DNA of 41,773 nucleotides from positions 1-41,773 of the forward strand of contig CALKZY010000027.1 in the NCBI GenBank assembly GCA_938002965.1. Reading direction: 5' to 3'. The notes below the pieces were generated by a model that worked only from the letters and a program-made list of their open reading frames with translations, ran no database searches and was not told the DNA's origin. Position 1 is the stretch's first letter. Each line of letters starts with the position of its first letter. The translations under genes and the position numbers were made by a program. Of this stretch, positions 1 through 7,017 are shown one piece after another. This DNA is from an uncultured Acidimicrobiales bacterium. GTDB taxonomy: Bacteria > Actinomycetota > Acidimicrobiia > Acidimicrobiales > SZUA-35.

Positions 1-615
1 GTTGCCGATGCTGAACACCGTGCCCCCCGCATCCAGCGATGACCGTATGTGCCGGGCGACTGCGTCGACGGTTACCGCATTGTTGGTCAGTGTTCGCTCG
101 GCGAGCTCGGCCGACTCGGCCTGTTTTGCGGCCTCAGAAGCCTCCATCGACCTGAGCAATGCGGGCTCATCGTTTTCGGCCGCATCGAGAAACGGATACA
201 GGAAGTTGGTCGAGTCACCTCCCTCGCTGGCTGCCCCGCCGGTAAGACCGGGGTGTTCGAGACCAAGCTGAACGAGCTCCCACAACACGTGGTACCAGCG
301 AACCAATTCCGGTTCACTCTGTTCAGAGCCGACCATCAACAACTGGGCGTTGTCAGGCGCCACGCGATCGAAGGCCCGATCGGAGGACTCGATGATTAGC
401 AATGCGTCATCGGCGCGAACAACGTGATCGATGTCTTCGGGAGCGATTGCGAATGAGGGCAGTGAGCGAGCTCCCGTGACCGCCGGGTGCACGAACTCGA
501 CCGCCACGTGGCGGGCGTGATCGGGTCGATCGAGGGCCGAGACGATCAACCGACCGCCAGCAGCGAACACCCTCGCCAGCGTAAGAGCTTCGGCCGGGAG
601 GGTTCCGGTGCTCAT
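1..615 (-). CDS. Tandem SIS-domain (GmhA-like) protein, C-terminus cut by window edge
   Basis: The reverse strand is open from an ATG at 613-615 to base 1 (205 codons, no stop), so the gene continues to the left of the window. The last visible residues, GGTVFSIGN, match the start of the SIS phosphosugar-binding loop (GNGGSAxDA) of phosphoheptose isomerase-like proteins. The first ~50 residues look like a second, degenerate SIS domain: FAAGGRLIVSALD followed by HARHVAVEFVHP and GARSLP, where GmhA relatives have GNGGSATDAQHVAVEFVHP. The glycine-rich loop of this first copy is lost. It starts 10 bp after hypC, so it belongs to the leftward maturation operon. GmhA-like SIS genes are known beside actinobacterial hydrogenase genes, but their role there is unclear. 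Tandem SIS fold: fairly sure; function: unknown. Confidence 0.75.
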   Translation of the reverse strand, partial: MSTGTLPAEALTLARVFAAGGRLIVSALDRPDHARHVAVEFVHPAVTGARSLPSFAIAPEDIDHVVRADDALLIIESSDRAFDRVAPDNAQLLMVGSEQSEPELVRWYHVLWELVQLGLEHPGLTGGAASEGGDSTNFLYPFLDAAENDEPALLRSMEASEAAKQAESAELAERTLTNNAVTVDAVARHIRSSLDAGGTVFSIGN

Positions 616-625
616 CGGCCTGCGG

Positions 626-925
626 TCATGGCTCGGTGGTCGATGCAGGTTCGGCGATCGGAAGGTCGGCGCTGAACGCTTCGACCTCTTCCTCGTAGAC
701 GCCGCCGAGCATGCGCATGAACTCGAGCTGCGACGCGGCCTCTTCCTCATCGATGATGCTCATGGCGAAGCCGACGTGCAGCAGGACCCAGTCGCCTACT
801 GAAAGGCCTTCCTCCATGACAACCACGATGCTGACTTCCCGGCGGACGCCTTCCACTTCGACGACGGCCATCTTCCGTTCCTTTGGCAGTATCTCGACGA
901 CCTGCGCTGGAATTCCTACACACAT
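626..925 (-). CDS. hypC: Hydrogenase assembly chaperone HypC
   Basis: The 99-residue protein begins MCVGIPAQVVEI, the HypC/HupF signature in which Cys2 binds the Fe(CN)2CO precursor with HypD and escorts it to the large-subunit precursor. A beta-rich OB-like domain covers about residues 1-75 and includes the usual VGDWVLLHVGFAMSIIDEEEA stretch (split here as GDWVLLHVGFAM then IIDEEEA). The acidic C-terminal tail is slightly longer than in typical HypC (75-90 residues). It lies between a CooC-like ATPase gene (13 bp upstream) and the SIS gene (10 bp downstream). The other Hyp factors (HypA, B, D, E, F) are not in the window and may lie further left. Confidence 0.93.
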   Translation of the reverse strand: MCVGIPAQVVEILPKERKMAVVEVEGVRREVSIVVVMEEGLSVGDWVLLHVGFAMSIIDEEEAASQLEFMRMLGGVYEEEVEAFSADLPIAEPASTTEP

Positions 926-938
926 CTAGGGCACCTGC

Positions 939-1721
939 TTAACGGATGGAGGGCTTAGTGGCTGGAGGTCGGGGGACCAGGGCCGTGCACACGGCCTGAA
1001 TCGCTTCCACCACGGGACTGCCGGGCGCAAAGTCGAGCAAGGGGGTGGCGGCGGCATCAGCGTCGAGCACTTCGTCACCCCACGGCACCTTCCCAACCAG
1101 GTTCAGGTCATGGTTGGCGCAGAACTCGGCGATGCCTTCGAAGTCAGCATCGGACCGGCATTTGTTGGCGAGAACCGCTACCCGGCCAATCGCCGTCTCG
1201 CTCGCCAGCTTTGCTTGGAGTTTCGCCGCCTCCAGCGAACGGAAGTAGGGCTCGGCCACGAGCAACAGGGTGTTGGCCTCGCGGGCTGTTCCGCGGCTCA
1301 GGTGTTCGGGCGACGCTTCCATGTCGAGCATGGTGACGGTGTCGACCTTTTGGTCGAGGTCACCTAGCAGTGCCGACACGACAGCGTGGGCTGAACATAG
1401 GCAGCCCTCATCGGCATGTTCGGGCATCCCCATGCGGAGAAGGCGCACGCCGTCGCTGGCGGTGACCGTGTGACGTTCGAGAACGTCGTCGATGGGTTCG
1501 TTGAGCGCCGGACCGTCAAAGCTTCGGGAAACGAGTGAGGTAGGTGGAAACGGAATGCGGGCAACCGCTTCGGTGCTGATGCCGAGCGCAGCGTGCAGGT
1601 TCGGGTTTGTGTCCGCGTCGATGGCGAGCACCGGATGTCCGGCTCGGGCCAGGAGCCGTGACGCCGTGGCCGAGAAGGTGGTCTTTCCCGCACCGCCTTT
1701 GCCTGCGACTGCGAGCTTCAT
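939..1721 (-). CDS. CooC-like P-loop ATPase (MinD/ParA superfamily), probable nickel-maturation factor
   Basis: This 260-residue protein has a deviant Walker A GKGGAGKTT at residues 7-15, Walker-type AIDADTNPN at 33-41 and a CLC motif (C107, C109). A CxC motif and dimer metal site are hallmarks of CooC, the ATPase that assists nickel insertion into carbon monoxide dehydrogenase. In a hydrogenase operon it is reasonable to infer nickel handling for the [NiFe] site, perhaps beside or instead of HypB; that role is inferred. The start ATG at 1719-1721 lies inside the first copy of a 14-bp tandem duplication that also holds the stop of the upstream padR gene. A second ATG in the other copy (1733-1735) reads only five codons to a stop, so it is not the start. 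Confidence 0.85.
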   Translation of the reverse strand: MKLAVAGKGGAGKTTFSATASRLLARAGHPVLAIDADTNPNLHAALGISTEAVARIPFPPTSLVSRSFDGPALNEPIDDVLERHTVTASDGVRLLRMGMPEHADEGCLCSAHAVVSALLGDLDQKVDTVTMLDMEASPEHLSRGTAREANTLLLVAEPYFRSLEAAKLQAKLASETAIGRVAVLANKCRSDADFEGIAEFCANHDLNLVGKVPWGDEVLDADAAATPLLDFAPGSPVVEAIQAVCTALVPRPPATKPSIR

Positions 1722-1740
1722 GATTTGAGCTTCATGATTT
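1713..1740. repeat. Exact 14-bp tandem duplication at the padR/cooC junction
   Basis: GAGCTTCATGATTT occurs twice head to tail (1713-1726 and 1727-1740). On the coding strand the unit carries an ATGA. One copy supplies the PadR stop and the other the CooC start. A single copy would give the ordinary ATGA overlap used elsewhere in this window. Confidence 0.9.
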
Positions 1741-2145
1741 GGAGGCGTCGTCGAGCGCAGCAGTGAGTTGGTCGCGGGCCCAGCGCAGTGACTCGATTGC
1801 CTCGGCGCGCCCCTCTCGTCCCGAGTCCGTCATCATGTAGACGCGGCGATCTGGACCGCTCTTCGACGGTTCCCACTCTGAGGAAAGCAGGCCGTGTTGC
1901 TCGAGCGATCGGAGCTCGCGATAGATTCCGGCGAGATCGACGGACAGCCCGTACTCCCTGACAGCCTCGGCGAGTTCATAGCCGTAGGACCTCTCGCTGT
2001 GGCCGAGAGCCAAGAACAACAGCTGTCTTAGGAACCGGCGAGGGAGCACGTTCTCGACCGGTGAAGGTATCTTCTTTGGAGTCGTGGCCTTGAGTGTTGT
2101 GGCCTTTGGAGATGTGGTCTTTGGAGTTGTGGCCCTAGAGGTCAT
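1732..2145 (-). CDS. PadR-family transcriptional regulator
   Basis: The 137-residue protein has a PadR winged helix at about 35-135. It contains RRFLRQLLFLALGHSERSYGYELAEA (helices 1-2), the recognition segment GIYRELRSLEQHGLLSSEW and the wing GPDRRVYMMTDSGR. The N-terminal 24 residues are a lysine/threonine/proline repeat (ATTPK, TTSPK, ATTLK, ATTPK) encoded by a 15-bp repeat; such basic tails often add DNA affinity. The start ATG overlaps the end of the upstream gene by 11 bp. PadR genes commonly neighbour group 1h hydrogenase operons. The dyad at 2665-2677 in the divergent promoter is the obvious candidate operator, which would make this the regulator of the hydrogenase. That assignment is inference. 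Confidence 0.88.
   Translation of the reverse strand: MTSRATTPKTTSPKATTLKATTPKKIPSPVENVLPRRFLRQLLFLALGHSERSYGYELAEAVREYGLSVDLAGIYRELRSLEQHGLLSSEWEPSKSGPDRRVYMMTDSGREGRAEAIESLRWARDQLTAALDDASKS
2074..2133 (-). repeat. 15-bp coding minisatellite, four units, in padR 5' end
   Basis: Four imperfect 15-bp units on the minus strand, close to GCCACAACTCCAAAG, encode the pentapeptides ATTPK, TTSPK, ATTLK and ATTPK. The unit is a multiple of three, so copy-number change would keep the frame and alter only the length of the basic N-terminal tail. Confidence 0.85.
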
Positions 2146-2617
2146 GGCCGTGGCCTCCGTTGGGATGTTCCCCGCTGGCGTTCATGTGCTTTGCGTCCAT
2201 GGCATGGTTGTGCTCGACCCGGTGCGCCATGCAAGCGTCGGCCTCGTCAACCGATGCATGACACCAGCAATCGTCGCTGCACTCGCCGTGCGCCGGCTTG
2301 GTGAGATCGTTGAACGACTCAGCGAATTCACGAGCGCCTTGCTTGAGGCCGAAGTCCGACAAGGCATAGAACGTTCCGTCAGCAGTCAGGTAACCCTCAT
2401 CCACCAGCCGGTTGAGGTAGCTGACGCCATTGGCGGCGTCAACACCGAGGAACCGCTCGATCATCGGGGCGTCTACGATGTCGCCGAAGCCTTCTCCGCG
2501 CAGCCAGTACATGACCTGCAGTATCTCACTGCGCCAGTAGAGCATCTGTAGAGCCGAGGACTTTGGCGGCGTGACAGCGCTGTCAGGAAAGGTGCTGTTT
2601 TCGGCTGGAGGATTCAT
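2135..2617 (-). CDS. Winged-helix-like hydrogenase-cluster protein with His/Cys-rich tail
   Basis: From the ATG at 2615-2617 the product is 160 residues. The central ~75 residues (MLYWRSEILQVMYWLRGEGF, IERFLGVDAANGVSYLNRL, DEGYLTADGTFYALSDFG) look like a winged-helix domain. The last ~50 residues are dense in possible metal ligands: CSDDCWCH, a spaced Cys, then HRVEHNH, KHM, EHPNGGHGH. This resembles a metal-sensing or metal-storing tail, with nickel an attractive guess in this operon. The open frame extends upstream to an ATG at 2677, but that codon lies inside the dyad at 2665-2677 and close to the promoter, so I prefer 2617. It is the first gene of the leftward maturation operon. I do not recognise a named family. 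Confidence 0.75.
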   Translation of the reverse strand: MNPPAENSTFPDSAVTPPKSSALQMLYWRSEILQVMYWLRGEGFGDIVDAPMIERFLGVDAANGVSYLNRLVDEGYLTADGTFYALSDFGLKQGAREFAESFNDLTKPAHGECSDDCWCHASVDEADACMAHRVEHNHAMDAKHMNASGEHPNGGHGHDL

Positions 2618-2664
2618 CGCTGCGTCCGACTCTACTTGGCCACTTCGAGCGAATGCGAAGCTGT

Positions 2665-2677
2665 GTGTATAGTACAC
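2665..2677. promoter_or_regulatory. Dyad GTGTA-TAG-TACAC, candidate operator of the divergent hydrogenase promoter
   Basis: A perfect 5+5 inverted repeat with a 3-base spacer lies 33 bp before the hhyS ATG. It contains TATAGT at 2668-2673, a good rightward -10 box; the best -35 (TTCGAG at 2644-2649, 18-bp spacing) is weak. A repressor on the dyad would block hhyS and possibly the leftward operon. PadR is the only regulator of known type encoded in this cluster. Its binding here is inferred. Confidence 0.5.
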
Positions 2678-2710
2678 TTAGCTTCTGCTCAAGCGTAACC
2701 CGGAGACTCA

Positions 2711-3937
2711 ATGGTGGAATACACAAAGGTTCCCGAAGTGCCGCACAGCAATAACCCGCTGATGCCGCTCATTACCGACCCGGCCGACCCACTCGCACCG
2801 ATTGCGCTGCGCAGCACACAGCTCGAACCCAACGAAGACATCTTTCAGGGTCCGCTCGAAAAGGTCTATCTCTTCTGGATTGTCGGGGCCTCATGTGACG
2901 GCTGCACCATTGCGGTCACCGGCGCCACCCACCCTAGGCTTGAGGACCTCCTGCTCGGCCGTGTTCCCGGTCTGCCCCGTGTCGAACTGATCCATACGGT
3001 CGTGTCCGTAGAATCCGGGGCCGAGTGGACCGAAAACCTTCGAATGGCGGCCGACGGCGAACTCGATGCGCCTTTCCTCATCTGCTGGGAAGGCTCGATC
3101 ATGGACGAGACCTACTCCGGCGACGGGTATTGGATGGGCCTCGGCGAAGACCGTGAAACAGGTCGTCAGATCACGAGCCTCGAATGGCTCGACCGAATGG
3201 CGCCCAAAGCGGCTGCCGTCGTGGCGGTCGGAACCTGCGCCACCTGGGGCGGCATCCCCGCAGCTGCGAACAATCCCACCAACGCAAAAGGCGTCATGGA
3301 TCACCTCGGGAAGGACTACCGCTCCACCCTCGGACTGCCAGTCATCAATGTGCCCGGATGCTCGCCGGTGGGCGACAACATTATCGAGACCGCCGCGTCG
3401 GCACTTCTGTTTCTCAATGGACTCGCTCCACTACCCGAGTTCGATGAGCTCGGCCGCCCGGCATGGCTCTTCACCGAAACAGTGCACCGTCACTGTCCTC
3501 GAGCCGGCTACTACGAAGAGGGCGTGTTCGCTGAGGAGTACGGCGACAAAGAATGTCTCGTCGAGCTTGGCTGCTGGGGCCCCGTCGTGCAGTGCAACAT
3601 CGCCGAGCGCGGGATCGTGGATGGGCACGGGGGCTGCATGAACATGGGCGGTATCTGCATTGGATGCACGATGCCCGGCTTCCCCGACAAGTTCGCTCCG
3701 TTCTACGCAGCTCCACCCGGCTCGTTCCTGAGCGGGACTACCAGCCGAGCGGTTGGTGGGTTCATCCGTCGAGTTCGACGACTCACCATGCACGACAAAC
3801 AGCGTTCCGTTCGGTGGCAAGACGACGAGCTCCCGAGTGGCTGGGCGCGCTACAAAAATCAAGCAGTCGGAGCAGAGAAGGTGGTGCACCGTTTCTACAG
3901 CAAGGTGCAACATCACAATGACGGCGCGGGCAACTAG
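2711..3937 (+). CDS. hhyS: [NiFe]-hydrogenase small subunit, group 1h type
   Basis: This 408-residue protein carries three Fe-S clusters that pass electrons from the active site. Proximal-cluster ligands lie in SCDGC (C62, C65), GTCATW (C176) and PGCSPVGD (C217). The distal cluster uses a His in VHRHC plus C262, C282 and C288. C295, C309, C316 and C319 lie in the medial-cluster region. CDGC, with Asp in place of the usual T/S, is characteristic of the high-affinity, oxygen-tolerant actinobacterial group, where an Asp is reported among proximal-cluster ligands. There is no Tat signal and no C-terminal membrane helix, so the enzyme should face the cytoplasm and need a separate anchor. A clear ribosome site (GGAG, 2702-2705) precedes the ATG. 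It is the first gene of a tightly packed operon. Confidence 0.95.
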   Translation: MVEYTKVPEVPHSNNPLMPLITDPADPLAPIALRSTQLEPNEDIFQGPLEKVYLFWIVGASCDGCTIAVTGATHPRLEDLLLGRVPGLPRVELIHTVVSVESGAEWTENLRMAADGELDAPFLICWEGSIMDETYSGDGYWMGLGEDRETGRQITSLEWLDRMAPKAAAVVAVGTCATWGGIPAAANNPTNAKGVMDHLGKDYRSTLGLPVINVPGCSPVGDNIIETAASALLFLNGLAPLPEFDELGRPAWLFTETVHRHCPRAGYYEEGVFAEEYGDKECLVELGCWGPVVQCNIAERGIVDGHGGCMNMGGICIGCTMPGFPDKFAPFYAAPPGSFLSGTTSRAVGGFIRRVRRLTMHDKQRSVRWQDDELPSGWARYKNQAVGAEKVVHRFYSKVQHHNDGAGN

Positions 3938-3949
3938 GTAGATCAGGAC

Positions 3950-5839
3950 ATGTGTTTCAAGAACCTCCCCATCGAGTTCGATAGTTCGGGCAAAGCACGA
4001 CTTCTCGAGGGCTCAGGCGACCCGTTCGCCGTTACGACCAGCCCAATCCGACAGTACGTGCGCCCAGACGCAACTAGCAGTGGGGGAGCGTCAGCGAGTT
4101 CGGCTCCGCCCCGCCTACGCGAATGGAGCATCGACCCAGTGACCCGGGTGGCAGGTGCGCTTGCCGTTCACACCACTCTTGACTTGGAGAACCGCAAGGC
4201 CGTCGATGCCTACTCCATGGCGATGTTGTTCCGTGGGTACGAGATAATCCTGCAGGGTCGCGACCCCCGCGATGCCATCGATATCAGCTCGCGGGCCTGT
4301 GGCGTATGCGGTGGCGTTCACTCGACCGTTTCGTCCATGGCGATCGAGCAGGCGTTTGGCATCACGCCTCCGCCGCTCGGCGTTGTAGTCCGAAATCTCG
4401 GCGAGGTCGCCGAGATGTTCTACGACCATCCGATTCACCTTGGGTTGCTGGCCGGACCCGACTACTCAACTGCGCTTGTGTCGATGACCAACCCCGAGCT
4501 TGTCGACCTGGCCGCTCGCACACCGGCAAGGAACGCAAAGATCCATGGCTACAAGACGGTCAAGGACATTATGGATGCCATGAATCCGCTCGAGGGTCAG
4601 ATCTACCTCGAGGCGCTGGAGTACACCCGCATCGGCCGCATCATGTGCACCCTGATGTTCGGTAAGTTTCCGCACCCGTCAACCCTGGTTCCCGGCGGTG
4701 TTTCCACCACAATCTCCGCCTCGACCTTCAACGAATTTTACGCCCAGCTCGGCAAGATATTCGACTATGCAAAGCGCCTCGCCGGATGGTGGGACGACAT
4801 TTGCGACTTCTTCCTTGAGGCAAACCCTGACTACGAACTCGTGGGTGCTCGACCGTCGAACCTGATCCAGACCGGCATCTGGGATGACCCCAATGTGTAC
4901 GACGCCACGTACGAGAACATCGACACGTGGGGTAACGCCCGGTACTCCGCTCCGGGTGTCATCGTGGACGGCAAACTTGTCACCACCGATCTGACTCGGA
5001 TCAATATGGGCATCGAGGAATTCGTCGAGCACAGTTTCTACGACGACTGGACGAAGAAAGGCCCGGTCGCCTTCGACACCGACCCCCTTGGCAATCCGCT
5101 AAGCCCGTATCACATGATGAACAAGGTCACGATCCCGAGGCCCGAAGGCAAGAACTTCAAAGAGAAGTACACCTGGGACACCGCGCCACGGTGGGATCGA
5201 ATGTCGATGGAGACAGGTGTCTATGGTCGCATGTGGACCACGGCACTTGCCGACAACCTCCAGCCAAACGACTTCCTGTCCTCGACGGGCGATGGACTGC
5301 GTATGGTCATGCCTCGTCACGAGCTGCCGGAAATGGTGCTTGATTGGAAGATCCCTCGCACGCTCAACGCGTTTGAACGCAACCGGGGTCGGGCTTACGG
5401 CGTTGCCTTCACGGCCGCTATCGGAATGATCAACCTCATGCAGGCCTTCGAGTACTGGCGTAAGGGTGAAACCAAGACTGCTACCAAGTTCACGGTTCCC
5501 CAAGATGAGCGGGTCGGCTACGGCTACTGGGAAGCCGGTCGCGGCTACCTCAGCCACCACCTCCACATGGACAAGGGCAAGTTGCTCAACTACCAGATCA
5601 ACACGCCGTCGACCTGGAACGCTGCGCCGCGGGACCCTTTCGGGGAACCGGGTCCCTACGAGGAGGCAATCGTCGACACGCCGATTCTTGAAAGCGTTTC
5701 CGACGACAACATCAAGGGCATCGACATTCTGCGAGCGATTCGCAGCTTCGACCCGTGCATGCCGTGCACGACCCACATGGACACCGGCCGGGGCATCATC
5801 ACCCGAGAAGTGAACTCCTGCAGCTGCACACTTGAGTAG
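3950..5839 (+). CDS. hhyL: [NiFe]-hydrogenase large subunit, group 1h type (precursor)
   Basis: The catalytic subunit has 629 residues and begins MCFKNLPIEFD, typical of this group. The L1 nickel-binding motif is RACGVCGGVHS (C117, C120, H124) and the L2 motif is DPCMPCTTH (C603, C606, H609). Twenty residues follow H609 and end NSCSCTLE. This is the C-terminal peptide removed by a HybD-type endopeptidase after nickel insertion, and such an enzyme is encoded at 7510. Residues 11-57 form a low-complexity spacer. Group 1h enzymes oxidise atmospheric H2 and feed the respiratory chain; this is family knowledge, not shown by the sequence. The gene starts 12 bp after hhyS. Confidence 0.96.
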   Translation: MCFKNLPIEFDSSGKARLLEGSGDPFAVTTSPIRQYVRPDATSSGGASASSAPPRLREWSIDPVTRVAGALAVHTTLDLENRKAVDAYSMAMLFRGYEIILQGRDPRDAIDISSRACGVCGGVHSTVSSMAIEQAFGITPPPLGVVVRNLGEVAEMFYDHPIHLGLLAGPDYSTALVSMTNPELVDLAARTPARNAKIHGYKTVKDIMDAMNPLEGQIYLEALEYTRIGRIMCTLMFGKFPHPSTLVPGGVSTTISASTFNEFYAQLGKIFDYAKRLAGWWDDICDFFLEANPDYELVGARPSNLIQTGIWDDPNVYDATYENIDTWGNARYSAPGVIVDGKLVTTDLTRINMGIEEFVEHSFYDDWTKKGPVAFDTDPLGNPLSPYHMMNKVTIPRPEGKNFKEKYTWDTAPRWDRMSMETGVYGRMWTTALADNLQPNDFLSSTGDGLRMVMPRHELPEMVLDWKIPRTLNAFERNRGRAYGVAFTAAIGMINLMQAFEYWRKGETKTATKFTVPQDERVGYGYWEAGRGYLSHHLHMDKGKLLNYQINTPSTWNAAPRDPFGEPGPYEEAIVDTPILESVSDDNIKGIDILRAIRSFDPCMPCTTHMDTGRGIITREVNSCSCTLE

Positions 5840-5842
5840 CAC

Positions 5843-6442
5843 ATGCCAATCAGCGACCCATCAGCCGTAGGCCACGGAGCCGGGCTTGGGGACCTCGTGA
5901 TCCCTGGCCTCACCGTTCCTGACCCAGACACCGAGCAGCGCGTCACCTATGTGCTCCCGAGCGAAGAGACCGGCCGAGCATTGGTCGGCGGCATTGGACT
6001 GCCGTGGTTAAGGGATCTCGACTTCGGTACGCAGTGGGTCAACCGGGTTGTCGACCTCGAATGGCCCGACCATGTTCTTGTAGAGGACATGTCGTACGCG
6101 GCCCACAGGGTGTTGCATCGGCTGCAGGAGGTTCGACCAAGCAAGGTCATCTTGGTCGGCTGTATGCCTCGGCGAGAGGATGTACCAGGCACGATCCGGC
6201 GCTACCAACTCGACCTCACCCCACCGGACGACGAAGAAGTCCAGGATCGCCTGTCGGAGGCGGCAATGGGCATCATTGATCTTGATCACACGCTTGCTGT
6301 GGTTCGCTACTACGGCGGGTTTCCGACCGAAACCATCGTGATCGAGGTCGAGCCAGCTGATGATTCGTTCGGGCTTGGGTTTTCCGACCCGGTCGAGGCT
6401 ACCGTCGACGCGGTGCTGGAGTTCGTGAGGCAAGAACTGTGA
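5843..6442 (+). CDS. Divergent HybD/HyaD-like protein (second protease-fold protein)
   Basis: The 199-residue product begins 3 bp after hhyL. Its second half follows the maturation-endopeptidase fold: VLVEDMSYAAHRVLHRLQ (helix 1 region), KVILVGCMPR (where proteases have VIxIDA), a mobile segment, then TIVIEVEPADDSFGLGFSDPV, which parallels the IxxxEPxxxxxGxxLSxxV end of HybD. The canonical GNxLxxD(D/E)xxG opening is absent and a ~60-residue N-terminal region is added. It may therefore be a non-catalytic chaperone for the large subunit rather than a second protease. The genuine protease lies three genes downstream. Fold call moderate; function inferred. Confidence 0.65.
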   Translation: MPISDPSAVGHGAGLGDLVIPGLTVPDPDTEQRVTYVLPSEETGRALVGGIGLPWLRDLDFGTQWVNRVVDLEWPDHVLVEDMSYAAHRVLHRLQEVRPSKVILVGCMPRREDVPGTIRRYQLDLTPPDDEEVQDRLSEAAMGIIDLDHTLAVVRYYGGFPTETIVIEVEPADDSFGLGFSDPVEATVDAVLEFVRQEL

Positions 6443-7017
6443 GTCGCGGCGATGAGCGACTCGAATTTGATGAGGTACTTCCCCGGATCGCCGAGCTTGC
6501 TGAGGCTCTGACTTCACACGATGACCCGGCCACGGCCTCGACGGCCGAAGAATTGCTCGATTGGATCGACGTGTTCCACGCCAACGGCATTGGTCGCATC
6601 GTCGAGATGATCCGTGACTGGCGGGGTGACATCCTGCTTGAGTCGTTGGCCGCTGACCCCGTTGCAAGCTCGCTGCTCGACGCATACGGGTTGGGGAGCG
6701 GTGCCGACGTGGAGTCGGCACGCGTTGCCGTGCAATCCGCGCTGGCGGAAGTTCGCCCGTACTTGCACTCTCATGGCGGCGACATGGAAGTGGTGAGCAT
6801 TGAGGACGGCGTGGTCCGGTTGAAGCTACATGGCAGCTGCGATGGCTGCACTGGTGCCGATGCCACGATCGTCGATCAGGTCGAACGTGCTCTCCAGACG
6901 CATTGGGTCGACTACCGCCGAGTGGAGATCGAGGAGATGGAAGCCGAGCCGCATCCGCCGCCGGCTGTGGGGACGATCACCACGGGCCTGCAGATCAATA
7001 GGCGGGAGAATGGCTGA
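6439..7017 (+). CDS. NifU C-terminal-domain protein with helical N-terminal extension
   Basis: This 192-residue protein starts at GTG (6439) in a GTGA overlap with the previous gene. Residues ~96-170 are a NifU/NfuA-type domain: VRPYLHSHGGDMEVVSIEDGV and HGSCDGCTGA with the cluster-binding C134-x-x-C137. Such domains hold and pass on [4Fe-4S] clusters. The first ~90 residues are a helical domain (LLDWIDVFHANGIGRIVEMIRD) not found in free-standing Nfu proteins; it may dock on the hydrogenase. In this operon it is the likely dedicated Fe-S donor for HhyS, or an added electron carrier. The C-terminal tail after residue 170 is Pro-rich. Confidence 0.85.
   Translation: MSRGDERLEFDEVLPRIAELAEALTSHDDPATASTAEELLDWIDVFHANGIGRIVEMIRDWRGDILLESLAADPVASSLLDAYGLGSGADVESARVAVQSALAEVRPYLHSHGGDMEVVSIEDGVVRLKLHGSCDGCTGADATIVDQVERALQTHWVDYRRVEIEEMEAEPHPPPAVGTITTGLQINRRENG

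Noticed and set aside
2618..2677. Upstream start (ATG 2677) for the His/Cys-tail protein
   Set aside because: It would put the start codon inside the promoter dyad; ATG 2617 leaves room for a promoter and leader.
5099..5842. 247-codon minus-strand frame opposite hhyL
   Set aside because: Shadow of the large-subunit gene; composition is antisense-like and no ribosome site is seen.
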